DNA of 64,000 nucleotides from Bacillus cereus G9842 (GCF_000021305.1 NC_011772.1:5120001-5184000), one strand, 5' to 3'; shown: positions 32,757-42,447, counted from the first letter of the stretch. Notes: generated from the letters alone by a model not told the origin. Numbers and translations are program-made.

Positions 32757-33758
32757 TTATCTCAAAGCACGCTTTGGTAATCTGTCGATATTCTCTAACA
32801 TAATACCTGTACCAACCGCAACGCAGTGCATTGGGTTTTCAGCAATTAATACCGGTACTTTTAGTTCTTCTGCTAGAAGCATGTCAATACCGTGTAGTAA
32901 AGCTCCACCGCCTGTTAGAATAACACCGCGGTCGATGATATCTGCAGATAATTCTGGTGGTGTGCGCTCTAATACGCCTTTTGCAGCTTGTACAATAACA
33001 GCTGCATTTTCTTTTAATGCTTCTGTAATTTCTTCAGAGCATACTGTAATTGTACGTGGTAAGCCTGTTACCATGTCACGTCCGCGAATTTCAAGTTCTT
33101 CGCTACGTGCACCTGGGAATACTGTACCAACCTTAATTTTAATATCTTCTGAAGTACGTTCCCCGATTAATAGCTTATACTTACGTTTAATATAGTTTAA
33201 GATCTCCATATCAAACTTATCGCCAGCCATTTTGATAGAGGAAGAGGTAACAATATCACCCATAGATAGTACAGCGATATCTGTTGTACCTCCACCAATA
33301 TCAACAACCATGTTACCGCTTGGTTGGAAGATTTCCATACCAGCACCAACTGCGGCTACTTTTGGTTCTTCTTCTAAAAATACTGTTTTACCACCTGAAC
33401 GTTCAGCAGCTTCACGAATTGCTTTTTGTTCTACTGATGTAATATTTGTTGGACAACAAATTAAAATACGAGGTTTTGAAAAGAAGCTCTTTACGTCCAA
33501 TTTGTTAATGAAATACTTTAACATTGCTTCTGTAATTTCGAAATCTGCTATTACACCATCTTTAAGCGGACGAATTGCTACAATATTACCAGGCGTACGT
33601 CCCACCATACTTCTCGCTTCTTCACCGACTGCTAATACTTTACCACTATTACGATCAATTGCCACAACAGATGGCTCGTTTAATACAATACCCTTACCTT
33701 TAACATGAATTAATACATTAGCCGTACCTAGGTCAATTCCGATATCTCGCGCAAACAT
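32757..33758 (-). CDS. mbl: MreB-like cytoskeletal protein Mbl
   Basis: A 333-residue bacterial actin that guides lateral cell-wall synthesis under the membrane. MFARDIGIDLGTANVLIHVK (phosphate 1), MVVDIGGGTTDIAVLSMG (phosphate 2), and ILTGGGALLHGIDMLLAEE (adenosine motif) are intact, and the sequence follows B. subtilis Mbl almost residue for residue rather than MreB or MreBH. ATG 33758 has GAGGAGG 9 bases upstream; the frame extends 9 codons further but without support. It follows spoIIID on the same strand, the same order as in B. subtilis. Confidence 0.95.
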   Translation of the reverse strand: MFARDIGIDLGTANVLIHVKGKGIVLNEPSVVAIDRNSGKVLAVGEEARSMVGRTPGNIVAIRPLKDGVIADFEITEAMLKYFINKLDVKSFFSKPRILICCPTNITSVEQKAIREAAERSGGKTVFLEEEPKVAAVGAGMEIFQPSGNMVVDIGGGTTDIAVLSMGDIVTSSSIKMAGDKFDMEILNYIKRKYKLLIGERTSEDIKIKVGTVFPGARSEELEIRGRDMVTGLPRTITVCSEEITEALKENAAVIVQAAKGVLERTPPELSADIIDRGVILTGGGALLHGIDMLLAEELKVPVLIAENPMHCVAVGTGIMLENIDRLPKRALR

Positions 33759-33918
33759 TCCCGTTTTTTCCTCCTCGATATTCAAAATCAGGTTACACCC
33801 GAATTCTTTTCACCTAATTTCTGATTTTATCATAAATTTAACAGAAACGTAATATTCGCAAAAAGAATTCTTCTGAAAAATATTACCGAATGTGAACGGA
33901 ATGTTTGCTACTGTAACA

Positions 33919-34191
33919 TTATTGACGTACAGGCTTCTCTACATCTTCTTTTCTATACTTTTGTTTTGTTGCTTCTCCACCTCTTAAATGACGAATAGAC
34001 TTATGATAATCAAGAATTTCTTTTACTTCATTTGCGAGCTCTGGATTAATCTCTGGTAGACGTTCTGTTAAATCTTTATGAACTGTACTCTTTGATACCC
34101 CAAATTCCTTTGCAATGACACGCACTGTCTTTCTTGTCTCCACGATATACTTACCAATCTTGATAGTTCTCTCTTTGATGTAATCGTGCAC
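33919..34191 (-). CDS. spoIIID: Sporulation transcription factor SpoIIID
   Basis: A 90-residue DNA-binding regulator that activates and represses SigE-dependent mother-cell genes. The helix-turn-helix VRVIAKEFGVSKSTVHKDL and the basic C-terminal region HKSIRHLRGGEATKQKY match SpoIIID throughout. The GTG start (VHDYIKERT) at 34191 is the one used in B. subtilis and has GGGAGG 8 bases upstream. A second in-frame GTG at 34317 has an equally good GAGGTGAG site and would add 42 residues. A SigE-type promoter lies at 34359-34387. Confidence 0.95.
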   Translation of the reverse strand: MHDYIKERTIKIGKYIVETRKTVRVIAKEFGVSKSTVHKDLTERLPEINPELANEVKEILDYHKSIRHLRGGEATKQKYRKEDVEKPVRQ

Positions 34192-34358
34192 ACCACTCGC
34201 CTCCCTAATTTGGATGTGAGAAGGGTGAAATGAGCCTCGCTGCATACGACTAAGAAGTAAGTGTGAGTGCTGTTTGTAAGCGTTAAACATTCTTGGATTT
34301 ATAATGAAATGATTCACGATTTCTCACCTCAAACACTCTCTTTGCTTTGGTTTATACC

Positions 34359-34387
34359 ATTGTATTGCCCGCACTACTGATATATGC
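34359..34387 (-). promoter_or_regulatory. Candidate SigE promoter of spoIIID
   Basis: On the minus strand GCATATA (34381-34387), 14-bp spacer, AATACAAT (34359-34366) match the SigE consensus (kmATATT, 14-15 bp, CATACAAT). spoIIID is SigE-dependent in B. subtilis, so the site is expected. Predicted start is near 34351, giving a leader of about 160 nt to the classical GTG or 34 nt to the upstream GTG. Confidence 0.7.
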
Positions 34388-34470
34388 TACATGTTCACTA
34401 TTTTTGCGGACTAAGTTAAGAAAAATTACGTTTTTTTGTGAGAAATACGTTAAAACTGACTATTATGGCC

Positions 34471-34502
34471 AAAAAAAATGACACCTTGTATAAAAGGCGT
34501 CA
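34471..34502 (-). terminator. Rho-independent terminator of the small membrane protein gene
   Basis: 9-bp stem TGACACCTT/AAGGCGTCA (34479-34487 with 34494-34502; the mismatch is a G-U pair in the RNA), with A-run 34471-34478 (U-run in the RNA). The stop codon lies in the stem. Confidence 0.85.
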
Positions 34503-34634
34503 TTCTTCTCGTTCCAATTCTTCTTCTAACAACTGATGGTGGGGAACCTCTTTCTTACCGGCAATATAATAATATAAAGTGAATAAAACAAACAATAAAA
34601 TAATAGCAGTCGACAGAACAAATAAAAATGACAC
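34500..34634 (-). CDS. Small single-pass membrane protein (44 residues)
   Basis: A short gene starting at GTG 34634 with GGGAGGGG about 6 bases upstream and ending in its own terminator. The product begins MSFLFVLSTAIILLFVLFTL, one transmembrane helix (residues 2-25), then a cytoplasmic-looking tail GKKEVPHHQLLEEELEREE. I do not recognise a family. It lies between spoIIQ and spoIIID, all on the same strand, so a role in sporulation or the envelope is possible but unproven. Ribosome-binding site, codon pattern and terminator support a real gene. Confidence 0.7.
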   Translation of the reverse strand: MSFLFVLSTAIILLFVLFTLYYYIAGKKEVPHHQLLEEELEREE

Positions 34635-34733
34635 AGTATCCCCTCCCTTTTGTAATATATATTCGAGAATCTCGTCATTTTTCCTTGTTTTTGCAACTTT
34701 TTTCTCGAAATTGATTATTTTTATATAGAAATA

Positions 34734-34768
34734 AAAAAATCAGCTCTCCTAGTGAGAACTGATTTTTT
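34734..34768 (-). terminator. Rho-independent terminator of spoIIQ
   Basis: 15-bp stem with one mismatch (AAAAAATCAGCTCTC at 34734-34748 with GAGAACTGATTTTTT at 34754-34768) immediately after the spoIIQ stop codon. Confidence 0.85.
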
Positions 34769-34775
34769 CACTTTC

Positions 34776-35681
34776 TTATTCTTGTGAAGAAGAATCGTTA
34801 GATGATTGTGTAGAACCATTTGTTGATTTTTCTTCTTTCTTCGGTTCTTCTTTTTTGTCACTAGTTGAACCGCTTGTTGATTTCTCTTCTTTTTGAGACT
34901 TGTCTTCTGTTTTATTTTCTGGTTTCGTGCTCGTTGACTTCTCTTCTTTTTGAGATTTGTCGTCAGCTTTTTTACCAGAAGCATTCGTAGCTTTTGCAGC
35001 ACCTGCATCAGCTTTAATTTCTGTTACTGATTTATTTAAGTAACGTTCAGGATTCACAGCCACATTGTCTTTACGTACTTCAAAGTGAACGTGAGAGCCT
35101 GCCTCTTTATTCATTGCACTTAGACCGGATGTTCCTAATACTTCACCTTGTGCAACTCTTGCACCTTTTTCTACTTTCACACTGCCTAAGCTTTGATAAG
35201 ATACCGCTACACCATTTCCACTATCAACTGTTACAACATAACCAAGAAGTGAATCTTTTTCAGCTTTCGTTACTGTACCACTTAAAGCAGCAGCAACATT
35301 GAACTCTTTCCCATTCTTCGCAGCAATGTCAATTCCTTTGTTCGGGGAATATGTGTTGTTATAAAAGACAAGTGCTTTTTCTTGTTCCGCCTCAGTTGCT
35401 GCATCTTCATAGAATTTCTTCTGTACGACTACTTCCGCATTCGCGGCAGCTGGCATTTTCACTACTTCTGAAGATTTCGTTACTGGTACTGCTGGATCTT
35501 CCGATTGTGTATACGGTGTTGCTTGATCGTGGTTTGGAGTCTTCTTCGGATTAGCTCCTTGGAACCATAGCGCAACCATTAAGATTACCGCTGCACAAGC
35601 AATGTATAGTGCCGGAAACACCCATCTTTTCTGAAATAAATGTACTACCTTTTGCGACTTTTTATTATTTCTTCCTCGCAT
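34776..35681 (-). CDS. spoIIQ: Stage II sporulation protein Q
   Basis: A 301-residue forespore membrane protein that binds SpoIIIAH across the intermembrane space during engulfment. A transmembrane helix (residues 21-40) is followed by a LytM/M23-fold domain (about 100-215). The HVHF motif (197-200) is kept, but the first metal ligand is Asn114 (NKGID instead of HxGxD), as expected for the catalytically inactive SpoIIQ. The C-terminal 75 residues are a Lys/Glu/Ser/Thr-rich tail with two copies of DKSQKEEKSTS encoded by a 29-bp direct repeat (34876-34904 and 34933-34961). Confidence 0.93.
   Translation of the reverse strand: MRGRNNKKSQKVVHLFQKRWVFPALYIACAAVILMVALWFQGANPKKTPNHDQATPYTQSEDPAVPVTKSSEVVKMPAAANAEVVVQKKFYEDAATEAEQEKALVFYNNTYSPNKGIDIAAKNGKEFNVAAALSGTVTKAEKDSLLGYVVTVDSGNGVAVSYQSLGSVKVEKGARVAQGEVLGTSGLSAMNKEAGSHVHFEVRKDNVAVNPERYLNKSVTEIKADAGAAKATNASGKKADDKSQKEEKSTSTKPENKTEDKSQKEEKSTSGSTSDKKEEPKKEEKSTNGSTQSSNDSSSQE
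34876..34961. repeat. 29-bp direct repeats in the spoIIQ tail
   Basis: Two nearly identical copies (two differences) at 34876-34904 and 34933-34961, offset 57 bp (19 codons), encode repeated KSQKEEKST blocks; a decayed third copy lies near 34820. Slippage between them would change tail length in frame. Confidence 0.75.
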
Positions 35682-35810
35682 TCCATCATCACCTCAGCAA
35701 TCATTTTGAACAATATTCACGTATCCTATACAACGTATAACTAATTACTTTTCGACAAAATCTGTAAAAATATGTATAAGGAATGTAAAATTTCCGAGGA
35801 AATGATAGAA

Positions 35811-35850
35811 AAAAAGAAAAAACTGAGCGTTTCGGCTCAGTTTTTAGTCT
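35811..35850 (-). terminator. Rho-independent terminator of the ABC-2 exporter operon
   Basis: Stem AACTGAGC/GCTCAGTT (35821-35828 with 35835-35842) with A-rich start and T-run, at the end of the permease gene. Confidence 0.88.
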
Positions 35851-36551
35851 AATTGTTTCTTTTTGTACACAATAATACAAAGAATGATAAGACATATAGT
35901 CCAAATTGTATTGTTTAAAATATGTTCTTGAATCGCAATAAACCCTTCTCCCTTTATAACTTTTTGCAATGCCTCCATAACATGATTTGTCGGAAGAAGA
36001 TTAACTACTTTTATAATAAATTCATTCTTAACCATTTCTTGTAGCATCGGCCCCATTATGAATATTATAAAAATCGGAAGCCCCAATATAGATGTTTGTG
36101 CTATATTTTGGGATAGTAAGCCAACTATAGTACCTAAAACGACACATAACAATGTTCCTATTAAAATAATAATAACTAGCATACCAATATTTCCTTTAAA
36201 AGTATCTAAAATCACTAAACTAATAAAACTAGATGCTAGTACAAAAAATACAGTTAATACACTTTTACCTAAAATAACTTCTATTGGACTTGCTGGAGAC
36301 AACATCAATACTCGTAACGTGTGTTTTTCCTTCTCCTCTGCAATAATAATTGCTTGCACATAACTTCCCACCATGGTAATCGTCATTACAATAACAAAAC
36401 CTGCAAAGAACTCTTTTATAGAATCCATATTACTATAGAATACAGCAAGTAGAATAGGTAATAGCGCCATTAATATAACTTGTGAGTTTTTACCTGCATC
36501 ATTTATTTCTTTTCTTACAATAGCCGAAAACCGTTTCATTGAAAATGTCAT
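35844..36551 (-). CDS. ABC-2 type transporter permease
   Basis: A 235-residue permease with six predicted helices. The pattern (short cytoplasmic N-terminus MKRFSAIVRKEINDAGKN, IIIAEEKEKHTLRVLMLSPASPIEVILGKSVL loop, TSILGLPIFIIF) is typical of ABC-2/NatB-like drug or peptide exporters. It shares one base with the ATPase gene (TAATG), so both are co-translated. Substrate unknown; antimicrobial peptide or sodium/ionophore export are common for the family. Confidence 0.87.
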   Translation of the reverse strand: MTFSMKRFSAIVRKEINDAGKNSQVILMALLPILLAVFYSNMDSIKEFFAGFVIVMTITMVGSYVQAIIIAEEKEKHTLRVLMLSPASPIEVILGKSVLTVFFVLASSFISLVILDTFKGNIGMLVIIILIGTLLCVVLGTIVGLLSQNIAQTSILGLPIFIIFIMGPMLQEMVKNEFIIKVVNLLPTNHVMEALQKVIKGEGFIAIQEHILNNTIWTICLIILCIIVYKKKQLD

Positions 36552-37393
36552 TATAATCCCCTCCCAGTAACTTCAATAAAGATATCGCCTAGCGTTGGTT
36601 CGTATGAATGAATAGATAACAGTTCGCCCTTTTTCATCCATTCTGAAATACGTTTTGCGCCTAATTCATCTTTTTGCACTACTTCTTTTTGTTTATCTTT
36701 TAATACGACCTCTATTTGGTCCTTAGCGTATTGTAAGCGTAGGTTCTCTGGCGTATCAAGCGCTACAATTTCTCCGCCACAAAGGAAGGCAATGCGGTTA
36801 CAAAGCGTTTCTGCTTCATCCATGTTGTGAGTCGTTAAGAAAATCGTCGTTCCTTCTTCATTTAAGTCTTTTAAGATTTTATGAATGTTTTGGACGTTTA
36901 CTGGATCGAGTGCAGATGTTGGTTCGTCTAAGAAGAGGATATCTGGTTTATGAAGGATTGCTCTTGCTAGTGTGACGCGTTGCTTCATTCCCTTTGATAG
37001 TTTCTTTACTGGTGTTTTTTTATCATCTAATAAATTTACTTGTGCTAGTACTTCATCGATTCGTTCTTTTTTACAATCGTATAAGTCACAAAATAATAGT
37101 AAGTTATCATAAATGCTAAGTCTTTCATATAAGCCGCTGTTATCTGTTAAAATACCAATTCGTTTGTAATCGATGCTACTTGGTCCTGTAATATCTTTCC
37201 CTAATACTCTTACCGTTCCAACACTATGAAGCAATTGAGAAGTTAAAATCTTTACTGTTGTCGTCTTACCAGATCCACTCGGTCCAAGGAATCCGAAAAT
37301 CTCTCCTTGCTTCACCTCAATATTTACATTTTGAAGTGCCGTTTTTCCGTCGAAACTTTTCATTACATCTTTCATTTCAATTGCCAATGTCAT
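36551..37393 (-). CDS. ABC transporter ATP-binding protein (ABC-2 exporter)
   Basis: A 280-residue ATPase with intact Walker A (GPSGSGKTT), signature (LSKGMKQRVTLARAI), Walker B (ILFLDEPTSALD) and H-loop (LTTHNMDEAE), plus the C-terminal extension usual in drug-export ATPases. ATG 37393 has AAGGGG 8 bases upstream. It is downstream of the ABC-LytTR regulator gene on the same strand; a perfect 10-bp inverted repeat lies between (37513-37539). The pair forms a small exporter probably controlled by that regulator. Confidence 0.92.
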   Translation of the reverse strand: MTLAIEMKDVMKSFDGKTALQNVNIEVKQGEIFGFLGPSGSGKTTTVKILTSQLLHSVGTVRVLGKDITGPSSIDYKRIGILTDNSGLYERLSIYDNLLLFCDLYDCKKERIDEVLAQVNLLDDKKTPVKKLSKGMKQRVTLARAILHKPDILFLDEPTSALDPVNVQNIHKILKDLNEEGTTIFLTTHNMDEAETLCNRIAFLCGGEIVALDTPENLRLQYAKDQIEVVLKDKQKEVVQKDELGAKRISEWMKKGELLSIHSYEPTLGDIFIEVTGRGL

Positions 37394-37512
37394 TTCTTCA
37401 TCCCCTTTGTTTTTCTTCTTTATAGATGAAAGTCGCTTTAGCGCTTTTCGTTCGTTTGTTTCGCTTTTCTTGACTCAATCATATGAAAAACAAAGGGTTT
37501 ACGCAGTAAAAT

Positions 37513-37539
37513 ACCGGTAAAAGGAGTATTTTTACCGGT
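37513..37539. promoter_or_regulatory. Perfect inverted repeat between regulator and exporter genes
   Basis: ACCGGTAAAA (37513-37522) and TTTTACCGGT (37530-37539) with a 7-bp centre, 120 bases upstream of the exporter ATPase and 36 bases after the regulator stop. It could be an operator for the LytTR protein or a weak terminator (AUUUUAC follows on the minus strand). Confidence 0.6.
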
Positions 37540-37574
37540 GAATGAATCGCATGTTAAGCTTATTGGAGCATTTT

Positions 37575-38582
37575 TTATAGCCCAATCAAGCCTTTTAATT
37601 CATCCATGCGTCCTTTCGAAAGCGGGATTGAACTTTTTCTTTCATCATCCAAAATTAAACTAAAACTATTACGAGTCCACGTAATCACTTCTCGTACTCT
37701 TTGTAAATTCACAAGGTACGAGCGATGACATCTAAAGAAACCAAAACCTGTTAATCTTGCTTCTAGTTCACTTAATGTTAATGCACATACGAAATCACCT
37801 TCACGAACGTGAATATGCGTTACTCCGTTTTGCGTTTCAATGAAATGGATTTCCATCGGATCAAGTAAAATGATTTTATCGTTCACTTTCGCTGGTATTC
37901 TTTCTAACTTCATTTGAGGAATCATTTGAATGACTTTTTCTTCATCGACTTCTTCCACTTCCTCTTGCTCAATTTCTATCTTTTTCACACCATCGTTGTT
38001 TAATATGTATACATCCTCTGTTAACGAAAGGGCATCCGATAGAAATGATGACGTAATAAAGATTGCCTTTCCTTGCTCTTTCATTTTCATAATTGCTTTT
38101 CGAATAATAACCGTACTCTCTGTATCTACATTTTGCTCCGGTTCTTCCAAAATGACTAAATCCGGATTATGAATCATAATTCGTCCAATATGAAGACGAC
38201 GCTTCTCTGAAAATGATAGTTTTTCTATTTTAACGTTTAGTTTATCTAGGAGACCAACAGGCTGCACAACTTCTTCTATACTTATCTTTGATTCATAAAG
38301 CCCTATTAAAAACTTAAAGTATTCCTTCACCTTCAAACGATCATATGCTTCATCTTTCAAAAAACAAAAACCGATGCGGGAATAATTTTTCTTTCCAATT
38401 GCTTCTCCTTCAAACAGTACATTGCCAGTCGAAGCTTCTTCTTCACCAATAATGATGCAGTGTAACACTTTAGCTGTATGATTATTGCATTGCAAAACAA
38501 TACATTGTCCTTTTTCAACCTTTAGCTCAATTTCTGGTAACTGGTTCGTCTTCTCTAACTGTTTCAACTCCAGTAGCGCCAT
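37575..38582 (-). CDS. Fusion of degenerate ABC ATPase domain with LytTR DNA-binding domain
   Basis: A 335-residue cytoplasmic protein. Residues about 1-205 follow the ABC-ATPase fold but the Walker A is replaced by VLQCNNHTAKVL (no GxxGxGKS), the signature is LSFSEKRRLHIGR, Walker B is DLVILEEPE and the switch His is Ser (ITSSF). Residues about 237-335 are a LytTR domain (IHFIETQNGVTHIHVREGD, FFRCHRSYLVNLQRVREV, IPLSKGRMDEL). So the ABC part is probably a sensory pseudo-ATPase. GGAGGAG precedes ATG 38582. It likely regulates the exporter pair downstream, perhaps by sensing transporter state. Confidence 0.88.
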   Translation of the reverse strand: MALLELKQLEKTNQLPEIELKVEKGQCIVLQCNNHTAKVLHCIIIGEEEASTGNVLFEGEAIGKKNYSRIGFCFLKDEAYDRLKVKEYFKFLIGLYESKISIEEVVQPVGLLDKLNVKIEKLSFSEKRRLHIGRIMIHNPDLVILEEPEQNVDTESTVIIRKAIMKMKEQGKAIFITSSFLSDALSLTEDVYILNNDGVKKIEIEQEEVEEVDEEKVIQMIPQMKLERIPAKVNDKIILLDPMEIHFIETQNGVTHIHVREGDFVCALTLSELEARLTGFGFFRCHRSYLVNLQRVREVITWTRNSFSLILDDERKSSIPLSKGRMDELKGLIGL

Positions 38583-38651
38583 TCCGTCTCCTCCAAATAC
38601 TTTTTATCCTATTATATCAAATAATTAATGGAAAATTATCCTATTTCAAAC

Positions 38652-39759
<1,108 letters not shown>

Positions 39760-39861
39760 TTAGAACATACTTAAGGAGGAAGAGCATAAAACGGAAATTT
39801 TCTAAATATTTTTACTGGTACGTGCATAAGTATAGAATTTATTGACTATAACAGTAATAAC

Positions 39862-39905
39862 CCCAAAAAAAATAGCCCCTATGTCAAAAGACATAGAGAC
39901 TATTT
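39862..39905 (-). terminator. Rho-independent terminator of murA
   Basis: AATAG...CTATGTC/GACATAG...CTATT stem (39871-39884 with 39889-39903, loop AAAA) with A-run 39865-39872 (U-run in RNA), 4 bases after the murA stop codon. Confidence 0.85.
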
Positions 39906-39908
39906 CAA

Positions 39909-41213
39909 TTAAGCGTGAAGATCAGAAACTTCTTGTTCTTTCACTTCTTCTACTTTTTCGTTTACACGTTCAATAGTTGCACCTAATGCAGCTAATTTCT
40001 TATGGAAATCTACATAACCACGGTCAAGATGTTTTAACTCAGTTACACGAGTATAACCTTCTGATACTAAACCAGCTAAGATTAATGCAGCTGCAGCACG
40101 TAAATCAGTTGCGCCTACTTCAGCACCTTGTAAGCTGTTTGGACCGTTCATAATAACAGAACGACCTTCAATTTTAATATCAGCATTCATACGACGGAAT
40201 TCTTCAACGTGCATAAAGCGGTTTTCGAATACCGTTTCTGTAATCATGCTTGTTCCATCAGCTTGTAGTAATAATGCCATCATTTGTGATTGCATGTCTG
40301 TTGGGAAACCTGGGTGAGGCATAGTTTTAATATCAACCGCTTTTAACTTATCTGGGCCGATAACACGTACACCTTCGTTTTCCTCAATAATTTTAACACC
40401 CATTTCTTCCATTTTCGCTGTAATTGAGCGTAAATGTTCAGGTACAGCATTTTCAATTAAGATGTCTCCACCAGTAATTGCTGCTGCAACCATGAATGTT
40501 CCCGCTTCAATACGGTCAGGAATAATAGAGTGGTTTGCACCATATAATTTATCAACGCCTTCGATACGAATCGTTCCAGTTCCAGCTCCGCGTACTTTCG
40601 CTCCCATTGCATTTAAGAAGTTAGCTAAGTCAACGATTTCTGGTTCTTTCGCTGCGTTTTCAAGAATTGTTGTCCCTTTTGCTAATGTAGCTGCAGACAT
40701 AATGTTTTCTGTCGCGCCTACGCTTGGGAAGTCTAAGTAGATTTTAGCTCCTTTTAGTTCTCCCTCAACATATGCCTCAACAAAACCGTTACCAACCTGT
40801 ACTTTTGCTCCCATTGCTTCGAAGCCTTTTAAATGTTGGTCAATTGGACGTGAACCGATTGCACATCCACCAGGAAGTGCAATACGAGCACGACCATTAC
40901 GTGCTAATAATGGTCCCATTACTTGAACAGATGCACGCATTTTACGTACATATTCAAATGGTGCTTCAATGTTTAGTTCTTTAGAAGAATCGATTGTTAC
41001 TTGATTATTTTCAAATACGACTTCAGCATTTAAATGACGTAATACCTCATTAATTGTGTATACATCAGACAAAACTGGTACTTCAGATAGTACATTCTTT
41101 CCATCACTCGCTAATAGGGCTGCAGCGATTATAGGTAATACAGCATTTTTTGCGCCCTCAACACGCACTGTGCCGTTTAACCGCTTTCCGCCACGGACGA
41201 TGATCTTTTCCAA
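39909..41213 (-). CDS. murA: UDP-N-acetylglucosamine 1-carboxyvinyltransferase (MurAA-type)
   Basis: A 434-residue enolpyruvyl transferase, first committed step of peptidoglycan synthesis and the target of fosfomycin. Catalytic Cys117 is in [15 protein letters not shown]; Lys22/Asn23 in GAKNAVLP bind substrate. The TTG start at 41213 has GGAGGGG 6-12 bases upstream and no ATG fits. The order ywmB-murA-spoIID matches the B. subtilis murAA region, so this is the main (MurAA) copy, inferred from synteny. Confidence 0.95.
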   Translation of the reverse strand: MEKIIVRGGKRLNGTVRVEGAKNAVLPIIAAALLASDGKNVLSEVPVLSDVYTINEVLRHLNAEVVFENNQVTIDSSKELNIEAPFEYVRKMRASVQVMGPLLARNGRARIALPGGCAIGSRPIDQHLKGFEAMGAKVQVGNGFVEAYVEGELKGAKIYLDFPSVGATENIMSAATLAKGTTILENAAKEPEIVDLANFLNAMGAKVRGAGTGTIRIEGVDKLYGANHSIIPDRIEAGTFMVAAAITGGDILIENAVPEHLRSITAKMEEMGVKIIEENEGVRVIGPDKLKAVDIKTMPHPGFPTDMQSQMMALLLQADGTSMITETVFENRFMHVEEFRRMNADIKIEGRSVIMNGPNSLQGAEVGATDLRAAAALILAGLVSEGYTRVTELKHLDRGYVDFHKKLAALGATIERVNEKVEEVKEQEVSDLHA

Positions 41214-41252
41214 ATTATTCCCCTCCGTGTCCTTTTTTCAGTATCTATTCAC

Positions 41253-41957
41253 TCAATACTCAGAAGTTATGATCGGTGTGCCAACCACAATTGTATCTTT
41301 GTTGTCTGTAGAACGTATTGCTATTTGCACATTTATTTTCTCTCTATTTGTTGAAAGAGCGTCATCCCACTTTTTATTGTATGCGGAGACTGACACAAAT
41401 GCTCTTTCTTCTACTTGTTCGATCGCTCTTGCTGAAAGATCTTTCAAAACCTGATTGGTTTTATTTTGCAAAACACCTTCAATCTTATCATTCAGTACAC
41501 CTTGAACACAAGTGTAAATTATAGGTTTTTCACTAAAAATTTTATCCACTTTTTGAACATACTTCGGGTCCCATTTCGCCCCACTTACTTCAAAGATAAT
41601 GAAAGTGTTTTCTTTAGTATTTTCTTTACTCCAAGTTACTACTACTCGTTCTTCATGAGAAGCAAACTTTTTATAGGATGTAGCTTTATATCCATCTGGA
41701 GATTGCTCTACTTCCCACTTTTGAATATTTGCCTTGTCCTTCACATCGTTTAACAACTTTTGAAACGTATGTATATTAGAAATTGTTTTTGTTTCTCTAG
41801 CTAACCATGACCATTTTTCTACTTTAGCATCATTTTTCTCTAAAGCCTTAATCATGCTCTCCATTTTCTGTTCATCGCTTATCGGTTTCATCTCTCTATA
41901 TCCAACCAAAAATAAAACAACACTAAGTGCAACAATAAGAATGGCTTTAAGCTTCAA
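41253..41957 (-). CDS. ywmB: YwmB-family secreted/anchored protein
   Basis: A 234-residue protein with an N-terminal hydrophobic segment (AILIVALSVVLFLVGY) and an extracytoplasmic domain of the YwmB (TATA-box-binding-protein-like fold) family; conserved segments include WSWLARETKTI and YTCVQGVLNDKIE. Function unknown, but the place directly before murA and spoIID is conserved in bacilli. I prefer TTG 41957, 8 bases after AGGAGG; ATG 41963 would be only 2 bases from it. Confidence 0.83.
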   Translation of the reverse strand: MKLKAILIVALSVVLFLVGYREMKPISDEQKMESMIKALEKNDAKVEKWSWLARETKTISNIHTFQKLLNDVKDKANIQKWEVEQSPDGYKATSYKKFASHEERVVVTWSKENTKENTFIIFEVSGAKWDPKYVQKVDKIFSEKPIIYTCVQGVLNDKIEGVLQNKTNQVLKDLSARAIEQVEERAFVSVSAYNKKWDDALSTNREKINVQIAIRSTDNKDTIVVGTPIITSEY

Positions 41958-42008
41958 TTTCATCCCCTCCTATCCCCATTGTTAACGGAGATTTGAGGTT
42001 CTATACAC

Positions 42009-42245
42009 TTACTTTACTAAATACGTTAAACTCTTCGAATAGCCTAAATAATCAAGGAAAAAGTTACTTACAGATGTCCCAATTGCAATTGTAATTAAGA
42101 TGAGTAATACTCGCGTCTGCAGCACTTTTCCGGACTTCATTAAACGCTCAATGTGAATGCCTTGCAAAGCCCACCACGTAATGGTAATAAACAATAAATG
42201 CGAAACAATGGCAATCAGTGCTTGTTGCCCTAAAAGTTGTGCCAA
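42009..42245 (-). CDS. DUF1146 (YwzB-like) membrane protein
   Basis: A 78-residue protein with two transmembrane helices (residues about 9-27 and 45-67) joined by a short charged loop (GIHIERLMKSGK), as in DUF1146/YwzB of B. subtilis, where it also lies between ywmB and the nuo/atp side of the chromosome. Function unknown. The TTG start follows AAGGGGTCG. It is 45 bases before ywmB and probably co-transcribed. Confidence 0.83.
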   Translation of the reverse strand: MAQLLGQQALIAIVSHLLFITITWWALQGIHIERLMKSGKVLQTRVLLILITIAIGTSVSNFFLDYLGYSKSLTYLVK

Positions 42246-42407
42246 AAAATCGACCCCTTTTTACTCAGCTACTACTTATGAAAGAATATAAAAACGATAC
42301 CATAATAAGTAGGAGCCACACTTTTTCAAATGCACATAGACATCTTACATTTTACATCGTGATTTTCTTTCAAAAAACGTATATCTACATTACAAGTTAA
42401 CACAAAA

Positions 42408-42441
42408 TAAAAAGCGCAGAGTACTGACTCCACACCTTTTA
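42408..42441 (-). terminator. Rho-independent terminator of the nuo operon
   Basis: A 14-bp stem with G-U pairs in the minus-strand RNA (AAAAGGTGTGGAGT, loop CAGT, ACTCTGCGCTTTT) ending in a U-run, 7 bases after the nuoN stop codon. Confidence 0.75.
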
Positions 42442-42447
42442 TTTTCA

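Noticed and set aside
32716..33708. Plus-strand frames antisense to mbl (159 and 158 codons)
   Set aside because: mbl is a clear match over its full length; the antisense frames show no recognisable domain and no start signals.
34721..35008. Lys/Arg-rich minus-strand frame overlapping the spoIIQ tail
   Set aside because: It is a shifted reading of the repetitive spoIIQ C-terminus; no start signal.
35682..35790. SigF promoter upstream of spoIIQ
   Set aside because: Expected from B. subtilis, but no GYATA-N15/16-GGnnAnAnTR arrangement could be read with confidence.
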